DNA of 64,000 nt from Macrotrachela quadricornifera (Eukaryota; Rotifera; Eurotatoria; Philodinida; Philodinidae), in the NCBI GenBank assembly GCA_022393335.1, contig JAJEKB010021763.1, forward strand, positions 1 to 64,000, given 5' to 3'. A program made the position numbers and the translations under genes. The notes beneath the pieces are model-generated. The model did no database searches, was not told where the DNA came from, and saw nothing but the letters and a program-made list of their open reading frames with translations. Every line of letters begins with the position of its first letter. Positions within the stretch are counted from its first letter, which is position 1. Of this stretch, positions 12,561 through 23,096 are shown in pieces.

Positions 12561-13486
12561 GGGTGGCGCATAATTAATGATCCTCTCAATATTCTGTATA
12601 TTTCTTACCTATAATCCAGCTAAAAAAAAACCTTTTTTTTTATAGAAAGATTTCTTGTCAAATTCTTTACAAAACCTTAGATATTTTTATTATCTTGACT
12701 GGTTTCCATTATTCTATGAGATGTGATACAACGATTTGTCTAAATAGCACGAGCATATCTCAAAATTGCTACGCTACAGACAAATGTGACTCAGCAGCTT
12801 TTATAGAGAAAAATTTGCTTTACAACACAGTACAGTTTTGAGTAGTATGAATGAATTTCGATAAAGATTGTACACAATATTCCTATAAAATAAGAATAAT
12901 ATTCTCTGTTTTGAGGATAAATATCTCTTCCAATAGTTTATCGAGATTTATCCATAGTATGCAAGAGTATCTAAGAAATTACCTAAAGAGATTTTTAGAG
13001 CAAAGTTTCTTCTACAAAACTAACTATTTCATATATCACCGCAATACGATGGTTTTGACATATGCTAATCGATTATTAATGCTTACTGATCAGGAAGCAC
13101 TGCATTTCAAGATTGTTTAGTATTGTAATTATAACATCGTTGTTTGTCAATGAAGTTCGAACGGCTTTTTTACTAAAATAATCAGTGACAAAAGCTCTAC
13201 AAAAAATCTCACCCGAAAGAAAAATTATCTGAATACTTCACATTTTTTGATTGATTTCTTATGCAACTGTTTACTAAAACTTCTTGTTTGAAAGTTGTGC
13301 TACTCAGACAAATCGATTGTATCACATCTTATAGAATAATGGAAACTATTCAAGATAATAAAAATATCATAGGTTTTGCAGAGAATTCGACGAGAAATCT
13401 TTCTATAAAAAAAAGATTTTTTTTAAGCTGGATTATAGGTAAGAAATATACAAAATATTGAGAGGGTCATTCATTATGCGTCATCC
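12561..13486. mobile_element. 0.93 kb inverted-repeat element (non-autonomous, MITE-like)
   Basis: The two ends are long imperfect inverted repeats of about 200 bp. The left end starts GGGTGGCGCATAATTAATGA and the right end, read backwards, starts GGATGACGCATAATGAATGA; both continue through a shared stretch ending near a TTGTCT block (left arm to about 12758, right arm from about 13290). The unpaired middle holds one 89-codon open stretch that resembles no transposase. No convincing target-site duplication was found. A similar GGGTGATCCATAAATAA end occurs near 55543, so this is probably one member of a local family mobilised in trans. Confidence 0.75.
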
Positions 13487-13940
13487 TTTACAATCAGTTA
13501 ATATAATTCCAGGAATATAAAAGTACAAGTACAAATAGCAAATAAAAAAAAAAACTATGTAAATATGTTTATTATGCATCATTGATTTATTTTTCGACGA
13601 GAAAATCGATTATTCGGTTTTTTTCAGCGAAAATATCGAATATCTATAAATATTCATGGTTTTTTTCTTTATTGTGTGAAGTATATTTTAATAAAATAGT
13701 TTTTTGTATTAATTTTATAAGCAATATTGGTTTATAGAAAAAGGAAAAAATACTTAAAAAAAAACGATTTATGATACAGTGATTATTTACCTATTACTTA
13801 CGAAGTTTTTTTTTTGCATGAAATTGGAAATAAATGGTTTATTTATAGATTTTTATAATTCGTACATATTTTTTTAATATTACTTCAACATGAATAAAAC
13901 CACCTAGGAAATATTAAGTCATGAAGATGAAAATGCCTCG

Positions 13941-13948
13941 TATAAATA
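13941..13948 (+). promoter_or_regulatory. TATA box of the first chitin-binding-like gene
   Basis: A TATAAATA string sits 39 bp upstream of the ATG at 13987 in locally higher-GC sequence (gcctcgTATAAATAgagccc). Position and context fit a core promoter with a very short 5' leader. Confidence 0.5.
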
Positions 13949-13986
13949 GAGCCCAATAATTTTTATGAATACATTCATTTTTCAAT

Positions 13987-14517
13987 ATGTATCTTATTTT
14001 ATTCTCACTATTGTTTATTTGCCATGCAGCCAATGGATTTTCATGTTCAAGTGAAAATGGAACTTATGTCAATCCTGATGACTATAGATCTTATTATAAT
14101 TGTACGAATTTTTGTTATCAACTTGAATACTGTGTGACACCAACAATTTATTTTACACGCCCTGCTCAAACTTGTGTTGTAGAACCACCTAATTGGCAAA
14201 CACGTTATGATATATCTGGAACTTTTAAATCGGCTGAAAATGCTGATGTATTCGTTCGACAAGAAGAATATGAAGTATATATTTCACAAGAAACAACTAC
14301 TGCACGTTATACACTTATTGCACGGTATATTAATGAAACACATGCAATAGGAATTCAAACATTACATCGATTAGCAAACAATTGTATTGTTGTATTTAAT
14401 GCTCGTGTAGTAGCAACTAATAATAGAGCATATTGTTATTATGAAACTCTTCATCAATATAGTTCAAAATGTGATTTGCCAAGTAATTATTCAGGAAATT
14501 ATTGTAAGACATATTAA
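13987..14517 (+). CDS. Secreted chitin-binding-like protein A
   Basis: Single exon, 176 residues. Residues 1-17 form a signal peptide (MYLILFSLLFICHAANG). The next part, about residues 19-65, has the look of a peritrophin-A/CBM14 domain: a Cys, then GTYVNPDDYRSYYNC, aromatic residues and further Cys up to TCVVEP. Its C-terminal half is an uncharacterised module with the shared phrase RYINETHxxGIxT and several Cys. It is about 45% similar by eye to the next gene 130 bp downstream on the same strand, so they are a tandem duplicate pair. A chitin or glycan ligand is inferred from the domain only; not all six CBM14 cysteines are obvious. Expected location is extracellular. Confidence 0.82.
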   Translation: MYLILFSLLFICHAANGFSCSSENGTYVNPDDYRSYYNCTNFCYQLEYCVTPTIYFTRPAQTCVVEPPNWQTRYDISGTFKSAENADVFVRQEEYEVYISQETTTARYTLIARYINETHAIGIQTLHRLANNCIVVFNARVVATNNRAYCYYETLHQYSSKCDLPSNYSGNYCKTY

Positions 14518-14650
14518 ATCCTTATTTATTAAAGTTCTTCTTTTTTCCGAAAAAAAATAACAAATTTTTGTTTTAAAAAAAACTTTATTTAATAAAATTT
14601 TTTTATTTATAGATTATTTCTAAAATCTATTAATTTCGTTATATAGAACA

Positions 14651-15196
14651 ATGAAAATTATTATCATTCTATGCGTCTTTTATAACATTATCAGAACAAC
14701 AGCCTTTAACTGTCCAAATGCTACGGGTATTTATGTAAATCCAAATGATTATCAATCATATTATGTTTGTGATAGTGACTGTCCTCATCTTGAATATTGT
14801 CAATCACCAACTCCATATTTCTCAACTGATATTCAAAGATGTTCTGTTAAACCGAGTAATTGGATACCTCGTTACTATCTCTCCGGCACTCAAGCATTAA
14901 TAGGCGGATCTGGCACTATACTATATGTTCTACAAGATAGTTATAATCTTTTATGGACATATGATCATCCTACAACATCAGAGACATTTATTGGTCGATA
15001 TATAAATGAAACACATGTACGAGGAATTCATACACGAAGAGTTTTAACTACAAATTGTATCAATGTCTTTGATGTTGAAGTGATTGCATCAGCAGATCGA
15101 ACATTCTGTGCAACATACAATCTTCATCCACAAAGTGCATTATGTGGTACAACTTATCCATATCATATTAGTTCTTGTTACACACTTTCATTTTAA
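14651..15196 (+). CDS. Secreted chitin-binding-like protein B (tandem paralogue)
   Basis: Single exon, 181 residues, with a signal peptide (MKIIIILCVFYNIIRTTAF) and the same layout as the gene upstream: an N-terminal CBM14-like segment (GIYVNPNDYQSYYVCD, then LEYCQSP and a later RCSVKPSNW) and a C-terminal module containing RYINETHVRGIHTRR. Conserved Cys, the Asn-glycosylation sequon in NETH and the Asn-Trp after the domain match between the paralogues, whereas the middle part has diverged. The two share strand and are 133 bp apart, pointing to local tandem duplication. Function beyond being secreted and likely glycan-binding cannot be stated. A foldback element begins 44 bp after its stop codon. 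Confidence 0.82.
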   Translation: MKIIIILCVFYNIIRTTAFNCPNATGIYVNPNDYQSYYVCDSDCPHLEYCQSPTPYFSTDIQRCSVKPSNWIPRYYLSGTQALIGGSGTILYVLQDSYNLLWTYDHPTTSETFIGRYINETHVRGIHTRRVLTTNCINVFDVEVIASADRTFCATYNLHPQSALCGTTYPYHISSCYTLSF

Positions 15197-15239
15197 AATT
15201 TCAAAATTTAATTACTTACGAGAGAATACATTTAAATTT

Positions 15240-15703
15240 TCAAGCTGTTTAGATCTCATCTTTTGAGGATAAATGGACTTTAATCAGGTATGAAAAATCT
15301 GAAAAAGATTCATTTCTTCGTGTCTTTATTTTCGAGATATTAACTTTTGAAATATTTCTCCTCATAAGACGTGGTATTTCCAGCAAACTCGTACTATCAA
15401 CTTTTGATCTGAAACTTAATCCACATCAAGATCTTACGTAGACTAGATTGTGTATAAAAATTTAGAATTTTTCACAGAACTTTTTTTTACACAATCTAAT
15501 CTACATGAAGCCTTGATGTGAACTAAGTTTCAGATCGAAGATCGATAGTACGAGTTTGCTAGAAATACTGAGTCATATAAGGAGAAATATTTAAAAAGTT
15601 GACATCTCGAAAATAAAGAAACGAGAGAATGAATCCTTATCAGTTTTTTTATGTCTTATTGAAATCTATTTATTGTCAACAAAATGGGATCTAAATAGCT
15701 TGA
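15240..15703. mobile_element. 464 bp near-perfect foldback (MITE-like palindrome)
   Basis: The sequence folds on itself: the left end TCAAGCTGTTTAGATCTCAT matches the reverse complement of the right end (TCAAGCTATTTAGATCCCAT), and the arms stay paired inward through TCTTTATTTTCGAGATxT, CTCGTACTATC and ACACAATCTA to a centre near 15470. The only unpaired part is a few bases at the centre. It carries no gene and fills almost the whole interval between the chitin-binding-like pair and the MACPF gene, ending 41 bp before that gene's ATG. Confidence 0.85.
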
Positions 15704-15744
15704 ACATGTAAATATGTTTCCTCGTTAGTTTTTATTTATTTTAG

Positions 15745-18700
15745 ATGTTAGGAATATTTTTCGTTATTAGTTCTTCTTTTTTCATTCATTTTACTACACA
15801 ACAACTTACACTTTTACCTGGTGTTGATGATCTTCGATCAGGTTATGATGGAACTAAAATGCTTTCAGCTAGTGAACAACGTTCAAGATTTCGTATATTT
15901 GATTTAAATGATAAAAGTGATACTCCATTTATACTTAAAGTACAAGGTAAAGAACGTAGTTATGTTGTTCCTGTATTTGCACAAGCAACAGATATAAGTA
16001 CTCGAAAAGAAAATAATTGTGAGTCAATATCTTATAGCTTTGAACAATTTTATCGAAGGTACTTTATTGTTTTTTGTCGAGACAAATTTTACGTTAAAAA
16101 TTCTTTTTTTCTTGTCAGTTATTTTCAATCAAATTCATTCGGTATTAGAATCCCAATACAAAAAGATTTATCAATTGGTATTGAATATCATGAAACATTA
16201 AAACAAGTATATGAAGCAATTACAAAAAATTCACAAGCTGTTGGAATATCAACAATATGGTGGGGTCTTTATTCTATTCAACTTGGACCATCATTTCTTT
16301 TAAAGTAAAGAATTTTTCTTATCTAAATTTTTATTAAAATTCTATTTTAGATTCGATCCAATGTTTAATACGAGTATAAATTTATTAATTTCTCAAGCTT
16401 CTGATCCAACTACTGAAAGACATCAACAACTTTATAATGAGTTTATTCAAGGCTATGGAACTCATTATGTATCAAATGTAATTGTAGGTGGTACAGCTAA
16501 TTTATATACATTTATGAATGAAAATTATCATAAAACATCAACATATGAAGAAATGACTCAACAAATTTCACTTACAGTAAAATATCAAGATTTTTCACTT
16601 CAAGGTGGAACTCAAACTGCAGAAATTTATCAACAAATAACAGAAAAATTTCGAAAAAATTCAAAAACAATGTCTGTTTTTCAACCACCAGTAGCTAGTG
16701 TTAATAATCAAACGGTTGTAGAGTAAGTTACAATTTTTATTTTACCGATAGTTAATATTTTTTTTTTATATTAACTTGTTAGAACATGGTTAAATAAAGC
16801 AGGTGATCAACCTGTTGTTATCAATCGTACTTTATCTCATATTGCTAATCTAGTAAGAACTAATAATCAAGTTCAAGAACATCTTCGTCGAACCATTGAC
16901 TTTTATATTACTAATGGTTTTCTACCGACATTAGCTCAGCTTAATTCAGAAGACAAAGTTGTTCAATTTATTTCATCATCACCAACACCGATTGGTCCTA
17001 TACCTGGTCTTGATGTAGTCGGCTGTGGATATGACATCTTAACTTTGGCAAGTCGTTTATGCATTTTAGATATATCAAATTCGAGTGAGAATGAAAGTTG
17101 GATTGATCCATATAATCAAAATTTTTCTTATTCATTACCAAATGGATTTTTTGCAACGAATACTCCGGAATCTTTAACTCTTGTGAGTAGATATTCATAT
17201 TTTACAATGTGCTATAATTCTAATTATTTCAGGATGCAACAGTAATGGTTACATCTGTTGAAGATTACTATAAATATACAACACGAGTTGAAGTATTTAG
17301 ACGTGGAGGATTTTTTAGTCGAAAACGTGTTGAGAGACGTACAACAGAATATTACCGTCGACTTTATCAAGATTATTATAATTTAGCATTACGTTTAAAA
17401 CAAATTGGTTGGTATACACTTTCTGTATCAGTTTTTCCATATCCAAAATTAAATCCTGTTGCTGAAAGAGCATTTGCTAATCTTCCATCAACATTTGATC
17501 CAAACGATATTAATATTTGGGAAGATCTTTTTTCTTCTTTTGGAACGCATATAGTTGTTGCTTCTCAAATGGGCGGTCAAGTATGGGCTGAAAGTTGGTA
17601 TGAAATGTGTTTAACATATGAACATACAGAAGTTTGGATTGATGAACAAGTTAGACGAACCTTTTTGGGTTTTATCAGCAGGAATTCCAATAGTCAAGAA
17701 CATACCCGTGAAGTAGATGAACGTTATAGACAATTTTCTATTTATGCATCACAATTACTTGGTGGAACAGAATCTATTTCACCTGAAAAATGGGAAGAAT
17801 GGGCACCTACAGTCAAATATGATCCAAGACCAATTTCTTATCGTCTTGTTCCTCTGTATGAATTATTACCAGAAGGTAATCAACGAAGTGCACTTCAAGA
17901 AGCTATTGAATACGTTAGTAATAAAGCTGATACTGAAAATCAAGCATATATTGCTCAACTTGAATCAATTCGAGGACCACCACCCACTAAATGTAGTCGT
18001 AATCGAGTTCGACGATCCGTCTCTAATTCAACAACTCCATCACCAAATACTAATGCAGCTATTCATCGAGCCCTTTGTCCATACGTTGGATATAATGGAT
18101 CAACATGTGCCGGTTCAACGGATAGACAAACTTTAGTACCTGTCTATCGACGTGTAAGTTGATTTAATTTTATAAAATTCAAATTTTTCTACTCTGAACC
18201 ATGTTCATTCATTTTATAGCTTCCTGTTGGTGTTGGTATGACTCTTGATATTACAACAGGTACTTTACTTCTGCCAGCCATTGATTTTACCCATGATAAT
18301 ACTACATTTTGGCAAGATCCGTTAACTGCTGAAATATATTGGTATCCAAGAGAAATATCTGTACTACCAATAGATGCAAGTGACAATCAACCTGTTGCTC
18401 GTGTTTTTCTCAGTGCCGGTGAACTTGCAAACCATTGGAAATATGGACAATCACGAGGAGATTGGTTAGGTGGTGAATTTGGTCATTCTAAATCTATTCT
18501 AGATATTCAAGGACGATTTTTTTCTGATGATCAAGCTATTGCAATTACACAACAACCATATGTTTTATATCGACTTAAAATTGAAGAATTAAAATTAAAT
18601 ACATATGTAAGCAATGCTATCAATGCATTGCCGAAAGTTTACAACAAAATTATCTATGATGATTTTCTTCGAAATTGGGGTACACATATCGTACAAAGAT

Positions 18701-19647
18701 CTCTCGTTGGTAAGTTTTAAATTGTTGTATTCATACAACGGATTGATTGATTAATTTCATTTTAGGAGGTATGCATGAACAACAAGTTTTATTTAAAGAT
18801 TGTGTTTTTTCTTTTAATGGTGCTATAACACGTGAAAATCTTGATGCTTATCTTAAGCAAGATATTCTTGCTGAAACATTAGGCAATAGTTTTTATGCTG
18901 AACGTCGTAAAATATCTATTGATCATAAACTTGGTGGTGATCCATCTTTATCGAACATTACGGCATGGGAAAGCAGTTTAGGTATGAATCCTGCACTTTT
19001 AAAAATTGAACAATTTACTCCTTGGTATGAAATTGTACAAGATCCAGATGTTAAAGCAAATCTCTTACGTATTATTAAAAATCGAACAGATACATACGAA
19101 CAAATTCGTATTCGAGAAGAAACACAAATTATGGAACAACGTGCCAATGCACGTATTTTAAATTTAAAGGCTTCAGTTGGTCTTTTGAATAATGGTAATT
19201 GTGATATCACTACACCGGTCACGTTGGATTCTGTCGCCAAGTGTTCCAGTGGTTGTAGTACAGGATTACAACTTCGTTCACCAGCCGGTGGTTTCAATGA
19301 TCGTCCTCTATGGTATGTTCGTGAACCGGCAACAGGATTTGTTTATGCACGAGTTCGACTCACGGATGGTAAGTCTCGATATATTTGCAATATAAATTGA
19401 ACTAATAGAGAAGAAAAGCAAAAGCTTTAGATTATATACAAATTTCATTTATCTAATAAGAACTTTTAACTCTGCATGTTTTATTCTAGGAACTGTAATC
19501 GATGGAACCCCAGTAAGCGCTGGATGTTCGACTATATCAACACCCTCTATGATTACTAATTCGTCATACATCTGTGTGAAATGTACTCTTATAAACAGTT
19601 TTGCCAATACTTGTACTTGTGTTTGTCCTGTATATCCTATATCTTAA
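15745..19647 (+). CDS. Secreted protein with three MACPF (perforin-like) domains
   Basis: Eight exons (15745..16058, 16119..16304, 16351..16722, 16783..17182, 17233..18153, 18220..18709, 18766..19368, 19490..19647) join in phase to give 1147 residues. A signal peptide starts the chain. Three successive modules each have a Gly/Asp-rich start (LPGVDDLRSGYD near residue 27, PGLDVVGCGYD near 364, LPVGVGMTLD near 731) and the MACPF hallmark (YGTHY near 201, FGTHI near 526, WGTHI near 882), followed by a Gly-Gly. MACPF proteins oligomerise and insert in membranes; which modules keep this ability is unknown. A basic NRVRR-S sequence near residue 667 between modules 2 and 3 looks like a furin site. 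The last 150 residues are Cys-rich. The ATG is directly preceded by TTTTAG, so a 5' untranslated exon is possible. An AATAAA follows the stop by about 140 bp. Confidence 0.88.
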
Positions 19648-21764
19648 ACAACAAAAGTAATATAACCATTGACAATTGTTTCTTATAAATCTCCATACAC
19701 AGTTTCATAATATCTTTTAGGCAAAATTCTATTTTATTTTTCTTGTAAATATTTTACCTATGTTTATTTTATATTTAATTGCGAATAAATCCTAAAAACA
19801 AGTTAATTGTTTATTTTAGTATTATTATTGTAGAACATGATGGTAAAAATTCATGATAAGATTTTTAAATCTTTAAGTATATAACAGAAAACAAGTAGAT
19901 TTTGCATAGGATATATTGAACAATGATATTAATGTTACACTATGGCGTAATAAGAGATTGATAATGTAAATACTAGATGAAATTTCTTGAAATAGTTTAA
20001 ATTGTTCCAAACTCGAAATTATTTAGAATTAACATCAAGATCTAACTCGAATCCTGAGTTAGCACTGAAACTAAATGATGTCCATTCTTTGATGTGATTG
20101 AGAACGAATCACATTGAACAAATATAATATACTGATCTATTAAAATATTTAATTAATCAAATTCAATAAGAAAGCCTATTTTGATAACTGATACTATTAT
20201 TTAATCAGATTCAATATAATATCGAAGTTTGTCTTAATAGCTGTTGAATCTTATACATAAAATTCTATTTGAAGACATTCAGAGAATCTTTAATTTCATA
20301 TTGAAAAAAAATTATACTGTGCATTGTATCATCAACGATGAATTTTTTTAAGGACAATTGTCTCAAATGTAATGATGATCAATTCTATAGATAGAACAAT
20401 CAACAGACAATTTGATAGAAATAGATCGAATGTTATTTGAAGGATTGTTACTATTTGAACTGTTTTATTAAATGATATCAATTAGAATGGGAAGATTATA
20501 TCTATTCATCGATTCATAATTAATTATCTCATTTCTTCAATAATCGTTACAGGAATACGCTAAAGTCTATTCTAATTAGTTCAATAAATATAAAACATAG
20601 GATTAGTACTGTTTTCTTATGACTTTTGTATCATCCAACAAATAGATCAAAACATAAATATCTGTATGTGTGCTTTCCAGGTGTGTATTGATTGTCTGAA
20701 AAGAAAAAAAAAGAAGATACAAACAATACATAGGTTTGTCATCCGTTTTTTATCAGAGAAAGGAAGAGATATAGGATAAACTCTCTATATCATCATATGT
20801 TTCTTTGTCTATAATGAAATCAAGAGCGATCATTTGCATATATCTTCTTTTTTTTTTATTACATCATAGAATTCAATGTTTGCTAATGGGACATCGTTTT
20901 CTTTTTCATACATTTTTCTATCTATAAGTATCATCATACACCGGTATACTATTATATCTCTCTCGACATGTACATATATATATATATATACATATCCATG
21001 AGAAAGAAAGAGTTATTTCTGTCTTTTATTTTTAGCAATTTGTCTTGTGAATTATTTCAAGCTGTAAGAAGAGAATCTTTTATATATAAATAAATGTCTG
21101 CCTTTATTTCGACTAGCTGATAGTTGATTGAATAATCTCACCTTCTCTCAACCATCAACTGGTTCATTTTTCTTTTCTATTTGTGGCTTGATTCGAGCAC
21201 ATATAGACAGTTTGTATGATCATTATGAAAGATCAATAAACTTAATTTCAGACTCACCTTTTTTTTTTCTTTTTTTTTCTTCTCTTATTTTATATACATA
21301 TTTTCATTCATTTGTCGTCTATGTCTAAACCCGTAGATATGAAACTAGCACCATAAAAATAAGTGCTAGTTCGTATTCTACTGGAAAGTCATCGAACGAT
21401 CATACAGCTAATTAGATTAATCAGATGACATGTGAAAGAAAGAGAAAATTAACAATGAAAAATCGAGTTCAAGTTTGAGGTAGTAGGTTTGTTAGCTTTG
21501 ATCTATACAAAAAATAAATTGGCTAACTAACCTAATTACTTCATGCAATGAACTTGAATCACCAAAACTATTCAAAGTAGGTATGATTTATTTATATGAA
21601 AATCTTGTTTTTTTCTATTATTTATTTACAATTATATAGTCGTAGGTAAATTTTTATTATCTAATGATTTCTTGACTTTTTCTTCATGAATAAATAATTA
21701 AATAAAGAAAATATTATTTTGTAAGTTATAAATCTATTTCATTTATAAACTTGAAATTTAACTC
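19648..21764. other. Spacer between MACPF gene and small membrane-protein gene
   Basis: AT-rich with no supported gene. A (TA)n run lies at about 20971-20990 and several homopolymer T or A tracts occur between 20840 and 21290. The promoter of the next gene must lie at the end of this stretch, but no clear TATA box was assigned. Confidence 0.4.
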
Positions 21765-22165
21765 ATGAGTTCATCAGGATCACTCAATATTTATACAATT
21801 ATTTCTCTTTCGATTATCTCCTGTTGTCTTATAATCAGTTGTTGTGGATATATAGTTTCTCAAAAAAAAATAAGAAAACGTCAACAAAATCAAATTATTA
21901 ATAATCGATATGCACCTGAAGTTGATGCACATGTTTTTACTGTTGATATGGCATATACACAAACGGTTAATAATGAACAACTATCTCCATATTTATCTAA
22001 TAAATTTCCACCATCTTATGAAACTGTTGAAGTTCCAATGCCTGGTAAATTAAACTAAGATCATCTTTTATTTAAAAAAAAAAAACTTTCTCTTGTTTAG
22101 CACAAATGCAATTGGATATGCCAGCAATGGCAAACAACAATATTGAACAAATACAACAGAAATAA
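21765..22165 (+). CDS. Small single-pass membrane protein with PPSY motif
   Basis: Exons 21765..22044 and 22101..22165 join in phase over a 56 bp intron; 114 residues. One membrane helix (IISLSIISCCLIISCCGYIV, about residues 12-31) contains two adjacent Cys pairs that could be palmitoylated, and is followed by a basic stop-transfer stretch (QKKIRKRQQ). The cytosolic tail contains FPPSYETVEVP, a PPxY motif of the type bound by WW domains of NEDD4-like ubiquitin ligases, and ends in a Met/Asn/Gln-rich tail. The layout resembles small WW-binding membrane proteins such as WBP1/VOPP1 or Shisa-like proteins, but no extracellular Cys domain is seen, so this is only an analogy. The ATG at 21765 has no competing in-frame start upstream. 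Confidence 0.72.
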
Positions 22166-23096
22166 TAAACTGTAATTTTTTTTTGTCAAGTTTTGAAATA
22201 CTATTTAACAAATAAAATAATCTGTATAGAGTCTATATATTCTTGCATAAAATATGTTGACTACAGACAATTACACACAATAAAGAAAAACAAGTATTCC
22301 TTTAAAAACTTACACTGAAAGTGAAGGAGCATGTCGTAAATACATGCATATGAATATAATTTAAAAAAATAAAAAAATGCTATTACAAATCGATTTCTTT
22401 ACTATATTCAAAACTTTAATGAAAAGCTCGTTACCAAATATTTTATTATTCTGTGTTAGTAACTTTTTTGTTTCTTACTGTTTTTGAAAATTTTTTCATA
22501 ACGTGCTTTTACTTGCTTGTAAATTCGATTCATTTTAATAAATAAAAAAAGACATTGTTGTCCTTCATTTTATTGAAACAAAATGCATGTATTCTTTTTT
22601 CTTTCAATTTGATGTCAAATTAAAGTAATATCCATGACAACCATAACAATAATATGACCATTTTTTTCCAACATGAATTTAATTTCTTATTCAAATATTT
22701 TAGTTGGTAAAGATGTGAATTGTTTATGAACAAAAAATACCATTATTGTTTTTGTAAAATTACAGAAACAAAAAATGTTCTTACTTACATTCCTGGACAA
22801 AAGTCTTTCTCCTTGTTTGTTTCTATGCTCTTATACTTTACATCAAATTTATTATCAAATCAAGATATAACATGAGAGTTTTATTTCAGTATGGTAGACA
22901 GCTGGAAAGACTTTTGTTCGAGGGTGTACATACTATATTCCGCGAAAAAGAAAAATACGAGAATCAAGAGTAATGTAAATGTAAAGTGTTCCCTTTTTCA
23001 TTTTAGAAAAATAAAGAGACATTTAGAAATACTTTAGAAAACAATTGGTGTGGAACAAAATTTTTCTTTTTTATAAAATTAAACATCTTATCAGCC
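22166..23096. other. Spacer containing a short Tc1/mariner-type MITE
   Basis: No gene. Apart from the 139 bp element listed separately, the interval is AT-rich and should hold the promoter of the large RING/PARG gene in its last few hundred bases. Confidence 0.4.
22788..22926. mobile_element. 139 bp MITE with Tc1/mariner-like ends and TA duplication
   Basis: The left end CATTCCTGGACAAAAGTCTT and the reverse complement of the right end CACCCTCGAACAAAAGTCTT pair over about 24 bases. The element is flanked on both sides by TA (22786-22787 and 22927-22928), the target-site duplication of Tc1/mariner transposons, and the ACAAAAGTCTTTC core resembles Tc1-type terminal repeats. The interior is too short to code. 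Confidence 0.75.

Noticed and set aside
12851..13120. 89-codon frame inside the inverted-repeat element
   Set aside because: No transposase or other motif; best seen as chance opening in a non-autonomous element.
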